Program-made: the position numbers and the translations under genes
NCBI GenBank assembly: GCA_016887505.1
Contig: CP069393.1
Coordinates: 1-64,000, forward strand
Direction of reading: 5' to 3'
DNA from: Clostridia bacterium
GTDB taxonomy: Bacteria > Bacillota > TC1 > UBA5767
DNA: 64,000 nt
Notes under the pieces: generated by a model
Database searches by the model: none
Told to the model about the DNA's origin: nothing
The model's input: the letters and a program-made list of their open reading frames with translations, nothing else
In this document: one piece after another, positions 42,972 through 51,585 of the stretch
How the letters are laid out: every line of letters starts with the position of its first letter
Position numbering within the stretch: the stretch's first letter is position 1

Positions 42972-45563
42972 ATGAGTGGGTTATTTCTATCTATTATAAA
43001 TATGAGCCTTACTGCAAGCTACGTAATCCTTTTTGTGATACTTGTCAGACTGGTACTCAAAAAGTTTCCAAAAGGTATCTCTTATGCTTTATGGATTGTG
43101 GTTGCTTTTCGCCTTATAATACCATTCTCCTTTGAAAGCATGTTTAGTCTTATGCTGTGGAATACAAATACTGCTTTAATCCCCCATGATGTTATATACA
43201 ATCAAAGTCCACAGGTTAATAATGGAATAGTAGCAGTGGATTCATTTGTAAACAACTCACTTCCAGCAGCGACTGTTGGAGGAAGTATAAATCCATTGCA
43301 GATTTATGTGGAAATAGGGGCATACATCTGGGTTTTAGGTATAATAGCACTGCTTGTCTATGGCTTTATTTCTGCTTTACGCTTACATAAACAGCTTGAA
43401 AGTGCAGAATTAGTAGAAAATAATATTTACAAAGCCAAGAATTTGAAAACACCGTTTGTTCTTGGCTTAATGAGGCCAAGGATCTATTTACCCCTTGGTC
43501 TTAGCATAGAAGAAAGAAGCTTTATTTTGCTGCATGAACAGACCCATATTAAACGAAAAGACCATATCATTAAGATACTAGCCTTTCTAATATTGTCCTT
43601 ACATTGGTTTAATCCTCTTGTGTGGCTTGCATTTATATTGATGAGTAAGGACATGGAACTTTCCTGTGACGAAAGAGTGTTAAAAGAAATAGATGAGGAT
43701 ATAAAAAAGCCATATGCTAATTCATTATTGTCACTTGCTACCAGAAAGCATATTTTAAATGGAAGCCCACTTGCCTTTTGCGAGGGAAATGTAAAAGGGA
43801 GGATAAAAAACGTGTTAAATTATAAAAGACCAAAATTTTGGCTAATTGTGATCTCAATTATCATTGCTATGGTAGTTGGGATAGGACTGATAACAAATCC
43901 GAAGGATAAGGAAACAGATAAATTAGATCAAATCAACAGTATCGTATGGGAGATTATCAATAAAGATATAGAAAACTTGGAATCCAACCCGGAAGTAAAA
44001 ATTATTGATAGTAAGATAACTCGTTTGGAATTGGTAGAAACTTTTGATGAATTAGTGGATACACCGATTGATGTATATGCACTGGAATACCGTCTACTTC
44101 CTGAAGATTTGAGCAAAGTAGCCCTAGCCGGTGGTATGGATTACGATGAAAACGGATGGCTTAAGGAAAAATCCAGCATGGGTAGTCCATTTTTAGTTGT
44201 ATCCCGCGATGATGATTCAGTAAATTTTGTTGGAGTTCTTTGGACAGGTGAGCTGGGTGATACGTTATCCAGTCAGGAAATTGCAGTAAGAAGTTTATTA
44301 GAAGGATTAGAAAAGCTACCGCAAGAAATTTTTACCGGGAATCATAGTATCGCAAAATTCAAATTATCAACAGGTGAAATGGCTAAAGCTTTTTTATCAC
44401 AACCTGCAACACAAGGAGAACATGGGATATGGTGTGTGGAAAGATGGATGGATGGGAATGGAAATATTTATTATCACGATCCTCAAAAGGAGAGCCTATT
44501 AAAAGACTATTATAATGAGTTGCAAATGCAAAGTGATAATGGTCATAAACCTTGGCTATTAAACCCATCAGAAGTTGCATTGGAATTTACTAATCACACC
44601 TTAGGACAGTCTGTTGAATTCAATAATATAGAATTAATAAATAATGCATCAGTGGAGGATTTTTTATCCTATAAATCTCAAAATAGCGGGGCAGAAAATC
44701 TTGAAAATGATTTAGGAGAAAAGATGAACTTTGGCTTTGATGTCGAAGGTAATTTATCTATTATTATGTCATCACCAAAGGCTTCTTCAAATCCGCAGGA
44801 TTATATCCGTGCTCATAAAGAAGAATATGAAGAATTCATCAAATATGGCGGAGAGGAAGCTCTACAATATATGCTATCACAATTTGAAACTGAAAATGCT
44901 GAAGGATTACGGGGTCAAATCATGATGTTGTTATGTAAAGAACTTCTTGGTGTGAGAAATAATGTTTCTGATGAATCACTGTCTCCTCAAGAATGGTATA
45001 CGGCTTTGAATATTCGGCAAGAGATTAATCTTCCAAACTTCGAGTACGATGGGCAGGACCCAATAGAAAAACTCGTATATGCTACAGAAATTGATAAAGC
45101 TCCGAATGACATGGACCGTGGCTTCACAGTTATTGCACCAAAAATCTTTGGGAGTTATGAGGAAGATAATCTATTAAAGGTATTCGCAACTACTTTTTAT
45201 GCAAGATATTTGCTTTTTGATAATGTGTTATCAATGGATTCAGCCGGAATTATCCCGGTAGCAATCACGTATCAAAAAGATGAAAGTGGGGGTTACACAT
45301 TGCTAACATATGAGCAAGCACGAGACGGCTCGGAATTTGCTTCTTCCATCAGGGAATATTGCACAATGCCAGTATCCGGTAAGGAAATCAAAGGGCTTGC
45401 AGATAAAATATTTACGCATTATGGAGATTATGAGGATATCCGTATTTTAATGCGTGAAAACTTATATAAGCATTTAAAGGAAAACGGCATTACGGATGCT
45501 ACGCTTACCAATTCTCAAGGTGAGGTTGAATTTAACATGAAGGATTTTAAATCCAAACAATGA
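42972..45563 (+). CDS. BlaR1/MecR1-like M56 membrane metallopeptidase with a long extracytoplasmic domain
   Basis: An 863-residue protein. The first 310 residues are the M56 domain with four membrane helices and the catalytic HEQTHIKRKDH plus LSCDERVLKEI. The last helix is FWLIVISIIIAMVVGIGLIT. The remaining 540 residues lie outside and are not the penicillin-binding domain of BlaR1: no SxxK/SxN/KTG set is visible. They contain DUF4825- or DUF3298-like segments (GIWCVERWMDGNGNIYYHDP, TFYARYLLFDNVLSMDSAGI) and may sense another ligand. On signal, the peptidase would inactivate the BlaI-type repressor encoded just before. No beta-lactamase gene follows. Confidence 0.85.
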   Translation: MSGLFLSIINMSLTASYVILFVILVRLVLKKFPKGISYALWIVVAFRLIIPFSFESMFSLMLWNTNTALIPHDVIYNQSPQVNNGIVAVDSFVNNSLPAATVGGSINPLQIYVEIGAYIWVLGIIALLVYGFISALRLHKQLESAELVENNIYKAKNLKTPFVLGLMRPRIYLPLGLSIEERSFILLHEQTHIKRKDHIIKILAFLILSLHWFNPLVWLAFILMSKDMELSCDERVLKEIDEDIKKPYANSLLSLATRKHILNGSPLAFCEGNVKGRIKNVLNYKRPKFWLIVISIIIAMVVGIGLITNPKDKETDKLDQINSIVWEIINKDIENLESNPEVKIIDSKITRLELVETFDELVDTPIDVYALEYRLLPEDLSKVALAGGMDYDENGWLKEKSSMGSPFLVVSRDDDSVNFVGVLWTGELGDTLSSQEIAVRSLLEGLEKLPQEIFTGNHSIAKFKLSTGEMAKAFLSQPATQGEHGIWCVERWMDGNGNIYYHDPQKESLLKDYYNELQMQSDNGHKPWLLNPSEVALEFTNHTLGQSVEFNNIELINNASVEDFLSYKSQNSGAENLENDLGEKMNFGFDVEGNLSIIMSSPKASSNPQDYIRAHKEEYEEFIKYGGEEALQYMLSQFETENAEGLRGQIMMLLCKELLGVRNNVSDESLSPQEWYTALNIRQEINLPNFEYDGQDPIEKLVYATEIDKAPNDMDRGFTVIAPKIFGSYEEDNLLKVFATTFYARYLLFDNVLSMDSAGIIPVAITYQKDESGGYTLLTYEQARDGSEFASSIREYCTMPVSGKEIKGLADKIFTHYGDYEDIRILMRENLYKHLKENGITDATLTNSQGEVEFNMKDFKSKQ

Positions 45564-46093
45564 ATTTTTGATGATGGAGTATGCTACCATGTTTTTGCCT
45601 ACCGATAGCGGTAAGAAGGTTATGCTTCTTAAAACGGACACATTCAAAAGACATTCCTTCTGTCCTCCCGAGCCATGTGAAGAAGGTGGTATAGCTATCA
45701 AGGGTATAGAAGTAAAGTGTAGAAAGGTAAGTAAATAAGCGCTTCCCCTGATTTGTGACCTGGTTTTATAACAGAGGAGAATCACGACTTTATATTTTGG
45801 AGAACCTACCCAAAACTACAAAGCGTAAGGTTGAGTATGTGAGTTGACAAATTTTTTGTCAAAACACCGAATGACCTGAAGAACATAAGGATGCTACTTT
45901 GAGAGTGAATTCGTCTTATTTGGGAGTTTAAACAGTTTGGCCAATTTGAATAGCAGGTAATTTATATAATCACTATTTAGCCTTTTGCAAACAAGGGCTA
46001 AAAACATTCTTGCAAAAAGTGTAACCTGAGCGAATCAAACGGTGCTTATTAGGGTGAAGGGATTATTAGCATAGAGGAAAGGAGAGGAAGGCA
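45564..46093. other. Non-coding stretch with recombinase-tail-like motif
   Basis: No supported gene. GCCATGTGAAGAAGG at 45672 and ATCAAGGGTATAG at about 45697 resemble the recombinase-tail motif of 23590-23621. A short frame from ATG 45590 to 45738 has no good ribosome site. TTGACAAA/TTTGTCAA (45844-45862) is a perfect hairpin. Confidence 0.4.
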
Positions 46094-46654
46094 TTGGATG
46101 ATAGAAAAATTGTAGAATTGTTTTTCGAGCGTGACGAAACAGCAATAAAACACACTACCGTAAAATACGGCAGACGGCTACGCTCATTATCACGGGGCAT
46201 TGTGAAAGATCTCCAGACCGCCGAGGAATGTGAAAACAACACCTATTTGGAAACATGGAACTCGATTCCACCCAACGAACCAAAAGAGTACCTGTATGCA
46301 TTTCTAGCGAGAATCATTCGGCATATCTCTTTGAACTGTTGTAGAGATCGTAAACGCTTGAAAAGAAGCGCATACATCTGCGAATTGAGTGTGGAGATGG
46401 AGCAATGTATTCCTGCTCCTGATGACTGTGAATGCCGGATTGACGAGATAGAGTTGAAACAGGCAATCAATAGTTTTCTTGTTGGGCTTGGTGCAGAAAA
46501 ACGAAACATCTTTCTTCGACGCTATTGGTATCTGGATTCCATTGCTGACATTTCCAAACGCTTTGACTTGTCTGAAAGCAAAGTGAAAACTACGCTCTTT
46601 CGGAGTCGCAACAAACTCCGAGAACATCTTGTAAAGGAGGGTTACACGCTATGA
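46094..46654 (+). CDS. RNA polymerase sigma factor, ECF-like
   Basis: A 186-residue sigma-70-family protein starting at TTG 46094 after GGAGAGGAAG. Region 2 covers IVELFFERDETAIKHTTVKY through TYLETWNSIPPNEPKEYLYA; region 4 has the HTH FLRRYWYLDSIADISKRFDL SESKVKTTLFRSRNKLREHL. The overlapping next gene encodes a membrane protein, as usual for an anti-sigma or sensor partner. This type is common in clostridia and often controls its own two-gene operon. The signal is unknown. Confidence 0.85.
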   Translation: MDDRKIVELFFERDETAIKHTTVKYGRRLRSLSRGIVKDLQTAEECENNTYLETWNSIPPNEPKEYLYAFLARIIRHISLNCCRDRKRLKRSAYICELSVEMEQCIPAPDDCECRIDEIELKQAINSFLVGLGAEKRNIFLRRYWYLDSIADISKRFDLSESKVKTTLFRSRNKLREHLVKEGYTL

Positions 46655-47169
46655 GAGGACAGGAGCTTTTAGATAAAATGGAGCTTGTTGATTCCAAATA
46701 CGTGGAGGAAGCCGGTGCCATGCCAGTGAAAAAGAATCTAACATGGATAAAATGGAGCGCAATGGCAGCTTGCTTGGTTTTAGTAGGTCTTGCCCTTATA
46801 AGCCTATTTCCTGGAAGAAGTAACGATATTGTTACCACTCCCTACATAGCCGACCTAGCGCCGATGGTTTATGTAAATGACAACGTATACAAACAATCCA
46901 CAAAACAAATAGCATATGACGAGCCAAAAGAGGAGTTTGCCTATTTGGGAAAAGTTGAAAGTTATCTTGCCAATGATCAGGGAGTACCAAAAGAGAATTT
47001 ACAATCCAACACCCGTATCCTTGGAGCCCCAATCTTTCAGTATGGCAACGATATTGTAATTCAAATCAAGGGCAAATACTGGCTGTATGAACTTCTTAGT
47101 GATGAGAGTGAAGATAGTATTTCTGAACAAGAAAAAATGGAACTTGATCCTACCTATACCGCAGAATAA
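46651..47169 (+). CDS. Membrane-anchored partner of the sigma factor
   Basis: A 172-residue protein overlapping the sigma gene by 4 bp, with AAGGAGG before its ATG. Residues 1-30 are cytoplasmic (QELLDKMELVDSKYVEEAGA), followed by one membrane helix (WIKWSAMAACLVLVGLALIS LF). The extracytoplasmic part has no recognised domain. The arrangement of a short cytoplasmic start of the LLDKMELVDSKYVEEA type and one helix is common among partners of clostridial ECF sigma factors, where it is presumed to act as anti-sigma factor. That role is inferred. Confidence 0.72.
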   Translation: MRGQELLDKMELVDSKYVEEAGAMPVKKNLTWIKWSAMAACLVLVGLALISLFPGRSNDIVTTPYIADLAPMVYVNDNVYKQSTKQIAYDEPKEEFAYLGKVESYLANDQGVPKENLQSNTRILGAPIFQYGNDIVIQIKGKYWLYELLSDESEDSISEQEKMELDPTYTAE

Positions 47170-47261
47170 TTCTACTTGCAGACAGGAAAAATGAGCATAA
47201 TATGTCGTAAGCCAAATTCAAATTTATCAAGAAACTGTAATAAAAGAGCTTTTGTCCTGGC

Positions 47262-47480
47262 TGAAAATAAAATAGTTCACGATATAACCACCATCGCCTC
47301 CAAAATATGAAAAGCCTTGCCGCACAGACATAGCGTTAAGCAGATAAGCTCTTCAAAAAGGAGTTCAATCGCATGCTTGAGGACTGCAAATCACCTGGTT
47401 TGAAAATTATTCTTACCACTAATATTAGTGCATTTGGAAGATATATTGGAAATACTCGATACTTTGGTTCAGGTAAAACT
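47262..47480 (+). pseudogene. Remnant of a small serine recombinase
   Basis: Sequence resembling the small recombinases at 24513 and 49245. It begins at IVHDITTIASK (compare IVHFIPPLPPK), loses the catalytic YCRVST part by deletion, then continues as EFNRMLEDCKSPGLKIILTT NISAFGRYI and fades out at about 47480. Stops interrupt it. It is a third, much decayed recombinase of this kind. Confidence 0.7.
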
Positions 47481-47725
47481 TCTGCTAGTGCATGTAAATT
47501 TTGCCAGGAGCATATCATATGGTCTTGTTCATTCATCGTATCTTTTGAAAAGACATGATGAATGATAGATCCTTGGTGTGCTTAGAAAGAACATATACAT
47601 TGGGGGATAATTCTATACATCAACTTGTATTTCTAGAAGGCTAGTTGATATGATAGACACAATAAAGTATTTTTAGCATTAATTTGGTATAATCAAAAGG
47701 ACTTAATTAATCAAAAGAGGATACT

Positions 47726-48475
47726 ATGCTAACTATAATATTTATATGTTTTGCGGGATTTTTTGGAGCTTTTATTGATGCTATTGTAGGAGGCGGTGGA
47801 CTTATTACAGTCCCAGCCTTATTGGCAGCGGGTTTACCAACACATATCGCTTTAGGCACCAATAAGTTTGCGGCAAGTTTTGGCACGATGTCAAGTTCAT
47901 ATCATTATTATAGGAGTGGAAATATAAATTTCAAGCTGCTAAAATTTCTGGTGCCCTTATCTTTAATAGGTTCAGCACTTGGAGTAAAGACAGTGCTTAG
48001 CATTGAACCAAAATATCTATCAATTCTGATTATCTTTTTAGTATTCTCAATTATTATCTATACAGCCTTCAAAAAGAAACTAGGACTAGAAGAAAACTTC
48101 AAAGGCATCGTATTTGAAACGGTGGCGAAAGGCATGCTACTGGCTCTTGCCTTAGGTTTCTATGATGGCTTTTTCGGACCAGGAACTGGTTCCTTTTTGA
48201 TATTTGGACTGATATATATTTTTGGGTATGATTTTAAAAAGGCATCAGCAAATTCAAAAATACTAAATTTAACAAGCAATTCCACCGCGTTTATCTTATT
48301 TATGCTCAATAGACAAATCAACTATTCTATTGCACTACCGATGGCGTTGAGTATGATAGTTGGCGCAAAGTTGGGTTCTCATATGGCAATAAACAAAGGT
48401 TCAAAATTTATAAAACCAGTATTTTTAATTGTGTCCTTGTCATTGGTTATAAAAATGATATTCGATTTGTTATAG
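47726..48475 (+). CDS. TauE/SafE-family membrane transporter (second, unrelated copy)
   Basis: A 249-residue membrane protein with about seven or eight helices. Both TauE repeats are visible: FAGFFGAFIDAIVGGGGLIT VPALLAAGLP near the start and LGFYDGFFGPGTGSFLIFGL in the second half. GTNKFAASFGT is also typical. The family moves sulfite, sulfonates or related organic anions across the membrane; no substrate can be given. It differs clearly from the TauE at 7399. No regulator is adjacent. AAAGAGG precedes the ATG. It lies between a recombinase remnant and backbone repeat B. Confidence 0.87.
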   Translation: MLTIIFICFAGFFGAFIDAIVGGGGLITVPALLAAGLPTHIALGTNKFAASFGTMSSSYHYYRSGNINFKLLKFLVPLSLIGSALGVKTVLSIEPKYLSILIIFLVFSIIIYTAFKKKLGLEENFKGIVFETVAKGMLLALALGFYDGFFGPGTGSFLIFGLIYIFGYDFKKASANSKILNLTSNSTAFILFMLNRQINYSIALPMALSMIVGAKLGSHMAINKGSKFIKPVFLIVSLSLVIKMIFDLL

Positions 48476-48606
48476 AAAATAAGGTGGATTCATTATCAAA
48501 GTTGGGCTCTGGCACAAGCAGTAATATCCTGCATTTTGTAAGTAGTAAACTTGGAAATCAAGTAGACCAAGGCAATGTTTTCAAAGTCACTACATGTGGA
48601 GTGCGT

Positions 48607-48797
48607 GACATTGATGTCTAGAGTTGAGAAATAGAAAGCTGAAAAGTGTAGTAAATAAGGGGTTCTGTGTATTCTGCTGATTTGCAGAATGGCAGAACCC
48701 CCTATAAATAGTTACTTTGTGGGAATATATCCACTGTGAAAAAGTTGCATAGTTGAGTAGACAGGATTGATTTTGGGTAGGTTGAGTAGATAGGATA
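48607..48797. repeat. Backbone repeat B, about 190 bp
   Basis: Matches repeat A (25920-26111) from ACATTGATGTC to GTAGATAGGAT, including the hairpin GGGGTTCTG/CAGAACCCC with inner ATTCTGC/GCAGAAT (about 48659-48702). TACATGTGGAG precedes it at 48591. The site TAGCCTAAT follows at 48819. The rest of 48476-48943 holds no gene. Confidence 0.7.
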
Positions 48798-48943
48798 GAT
48801 GTGCTAAAGTAATCTTATTAGCCTAATCAACATATGAGATAAATAGTGGTATTTTAATTAGACTGTTATAGAGGAGCGTTAAACTGATAAGTTAATTAAC
48901 AATTAGATAATTTATATTGAATGAATAGGAAGGGATAGATAAT

Positions 48944-49183
48944 ATGCTTAAAAAGTTGAATAGTATTTTAAATATTGTAATGGGTTCATTTGTTGGTGTA
49001 TTCATAGGTCATAGCATATATAAATATTACGATTATGTAAAACGCCCTGATTTATATATGATTCAATCGGCACCTTGGTATACGAGTATTAAAATATATG
49101 GACTGGGCACTGCTGTAGTTTTATCAATTGCGATTATTCTCAAGTTATTAATAAAACAAAAACAGAAGAACATTGAACTATGA
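48944..49183 (+). CDS. Small membrane protein (79 aa)
   Basis: A 79-residue protein with AGGAAGGGATAGATAAT upstream. Two membrane helices are visible: LNIVMGSFVGVFIGHSIY and IYGLGTAVVLSIAIILKLLI, separated by a polar loop (DYVKRPDLYMIQSAPWY), with a basic C-terminus. The KRPDLYM-x-QSAPWY stretch is seen in small clostridial membrane proteins annotated as hypothetical. It precedes the recombinase of cassette B in the same direction. Function unknown. Confidence 0.7.
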   Translation: MLKKLNSILNIVMGSFVGVFIGHSIYKYYDYVKRPDLYMIQSAPWYTSIKIYGLGTAVVLSIAIILKLLIKQKQKNIEL

Positions 49184-49244
49184 GTAGATTCATTCTGTAA
49201 ATTATTGTATATCAAGAGATAAGGGGTTTATGGAGGTGGTACAA

Positions 49245-50171
49245 TTGATTTACAATCCAAAAGTACAGTTTATACCAGCACGCCTGCCTAAAAGCGAAAT
49301 ACGTGTTGCTATTTATAGTCGTGTAAGTTCGAATAGTATGGACCAATTAAATAGTGTCACAGCACAAATTTCAGCACTAACAAGGATAGTAGCTTCTGTA
49401 CCTAAGTGGCTACTTGTTGATATATATATAGATATTGCCAGTAGCAAGACGGGCTCATCAAGAAAAGAATTTAACCGTATGCTAGAAGATTGTAAATCTA
49501 AAAAACTTGAAATTATTATCACAAAAAATATAAGTAGATTTGGCAGAGACACAGTTGAAGTATTAGAAGCCCTTCATCAACTAAGGCTACTGGGTATCAG
49601 GGTTATATTTGAACAAGAAAATCTAGATACAGCGGATACAGATAGTGACCTCATGATTTCTATCATCGAAGCTATAGCACAGGCTGAAAATGAATCTAGA
49701 AGTGATAATATAAAATGGGGTATTAAACAAAGAGCAGCACAAGGCACTTCAAAGCTTTATAATCGTAAATGCTATGGTTATAAAAATGATGTTGATGGTA
49801 GCCTAATCATAGATGATGAAGAGGCTAAAAATGTTAAACTAATATTTGATTTATATTTGCAAGGAAAAAGCATCATAGGAATCATTAAAGAATTATCGAG
49901 ACTTGATATTAAATCTCCAACAGGAAAAGATAAGTGGAGTAAGCGTACAATTGATGTAATGCTTAGCAACGAAAAATATATAGGCACAGTTAGGTTATTG
50001 GATAATGGAAAACATGAAGCTGTTTATTTATGTGAGGATAACAACCCTGCAATTATTTCTAAGGAAACATTTCAAGCAGTGCAGATAGAAAAAACTAAAA
50101 GAAGCAATGTCATTAAAGGCGAAAATGGAGTACAAAGAAAAAGTAAAAAATATAGTTCTAAGAAGGGATAA
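49245..50171 (+). CDS. Small serine recombinase, intact
   Basis: A 308-residue serine recombinase. The TTG at 49245 is favoured since GGAGGTGG lies just before it; an in-frame ATG at 49230 overlaps that site. The catalytic domain has IYSRVSSNSMDQLNSVTAQI, with the nucleophilic Ser in SRVSS, TKNISRFGRDTVE and AQAENESRSDNIKWGI. The recombinase DNA-binding domain follows (KSPTGKDKWSKRTIDVMLSN, EKYIGTVRL). It ends after KKYSSKKG, without the zinc ribbon and coiled coil of the large recombinases. Two damaged homologues lie at 24513 and 47262. It is the only copy here that could drive recombination of such cassettes. Confidence 0.88.
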   Translation: MIYNPKVQFIPARLPKSEIRVAIYSRVSSNSMDQLNSVTAQISALTRIVASVPKWLLVDIYIDIASSKTGSSRKEFNRMLEDCKSKKLEIIITKNISRFGRDTVEVLEALHQLRLLGIRVIFEQENLDTADTDSDLMISIIEAIAQAENESRSDNIKWGIKQRAAQGTSKLYNRKCYGYKNDVDGSLIIDDEEAKNVKLIFDLYLQGKSIIGIIKELSRLDIKSPTGKDKWSKRTIDVMLSNEKYIGTVRLLDNGKHEAVYLCEDNNPAIISKETFQAVQIEKTKRSNVIKGENGVQRKSKKYSSKKG

Positions 50172-50176
50172 AAACT

Positions 50177-50606
50177 ATGAATATTATCAACATAAAAACA
50201 TGGAACGTCAATTGGTTCAGAGGAATAAAATCATGTTCAAAATATAATAAGAACGATCAAAGTGAAGATAGCTATAACGATATTACAATTAATATAAAAA
50301 CTTTTTTAAATAAAGAAAATTCAGCAGTTTTTCTTCAAGAGGTTCCATATAAGATGAAAAATAGTAATTGCTGGTGATTTTAATGCTTTTATTGGTTGCA
50401 AGGATACGTTGACAGAGAGTAAATATATACAATTATGCAGAAGTGCAAAAGATTTAGTGTCAGACGATACACCTACTTTTATTGGAGAAACTGCAATCGA
50501 CCATATCTTGATTAATTATAATTCAAATCAGAATTTCAATGTGAAGATTCAAGATGAATGCAAATGGAGTGATCATAAATACATTGAAGTTGAATTGAGA
50601 TATTAA
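50177..50606 (+). pseudogene. Endonuclease/exonuclease/phosphatase-fold pseudogene
   Basis: The first frame (50177-50377) begins MNIINIKTWNVNWFRGIK and reaches AVFLQEVPYKMK, the N-terminal motifs (WNVNW, LQE) of the EEP superfamily. Sequence then jumps, in another frame, to IVIAGDFNAFIGCKDTL (about 50361), the GDFN motif, and ends with AIDHILINY and WSDHKYIEVEL, the final DH motifs. The middle of the protein, about 100 residues, is missing. It starts 5 bp after the recombinase and lies inside cassette B. Confidence 0.78.
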
Positions 50607-50627
50607 TAAGTGAAAAAATAGCCTAAT

Positions 50628-51030
50628 TAAAAAACGACTAGATGACTTGATAAGAAGGATGAAAATCCATATAAAAACTTGATTTTATAAGTATTTGCCA
50701 TAAATGTGAAATAGCCTAAGTATTTCACGTTGAGTGTGCAGTATTGATGTCACGGTTTGAGAAGTTAGAATGTTGAGAAACCCTGACATTAACCTTTTCA
50801 CTTTCCTAGGGTGTGAAAGTAAAAGCCGAAAAACAATGCCGCTTTGCTCTGTGGCGACAAATGGAGATAGGCTAGGAGTAGTCGGTTTAGATGTAGTTTG
50901 AATTTGGAGGGATTGTCTGGTCAGGATTGATTATGAAGCCTGAGTCTTTCGCAACTGCGAAATGAGATAGTTAACATAATGAAATTTGAATAGAAAATGA
51001 TTAATTTTAGTTTGGTGGAGGATTCGATTC
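50628..51030. other. Non-coding backbone stretch
   Basis: No supported gene. AGTATTGATGTC occurs at 50740-50751, as in the backbone after cassette A, and a degenerate GATAGGCTAGG at about 50862. GTAGTCGGTTTAGATGTAG (about 50879) resembles the direct repeat at 23743. Confidence 0.45.
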
Positions 51031-51585
51031 GTGACACAAATATTTTTAGGGTATATATTGGCATTTTTTCATATTAAAATAAATGGATTTGACCTATTGC
51101 CCAATTTCTTAGGATATATATTTATTGTTGTAGGGTTAGCAAAATTAGAAGGGATACACTTTAAGAAAGCCAAACCATTTGCAGTATTTATGGCAATAAA
51201 TTCACTATTGTTTACCATAGGTGGTTTAATGGGGCCATCCTTTGACGGAGACATATTTGCTTTTTACAATTTGTTTACAGCAGTCATATGGATTTACACA
51301 TCCTATCTTATTGTTTTAGGTATAAAAGACTTAGAAATTATTACAGGCAGGCAACTTGGCTTTCAAAAGTTATTTACTATATGGAAAATACAAACTATCT
51401 TGCAAGTGATAACGAGGCTGTCCATTTTTACACAAAACGAAATATTAATGTATCTAGCATCAATGTTTACACCAATATGGATTGCGATGAATGTGATTTA
51501 TCTTGTCTATTTTTATAGGGCAAAAACAATATATGAAAATAAAAATGATTCAAACCACATAAAGGTAGATGAAGCGATTAAGCCG

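Larger units (their letters stand above)
48819..50627 (+). mobile_element. Putative small-serine-recombinase cassette B
   Basis: Bordered by TAGCCTAATCAACATAT (48819) and TAGCCTAAT (50619-50627). It contains a small membrane protein gene, an intact small serine recombinase and an endonuclease/exonuclease/phosphatase pseudogene. Borders and contents parallel cassette A (23865-25821). Confidence 0.42.

Noticed and set aside
45590-45738. A 49-codon frame ending in GIAIKGIEVKCRKVSK
   Set aside because: No properly spaced ribosome site; more likely a relic of a recombinase 3' end, so it is kept only as a motif.
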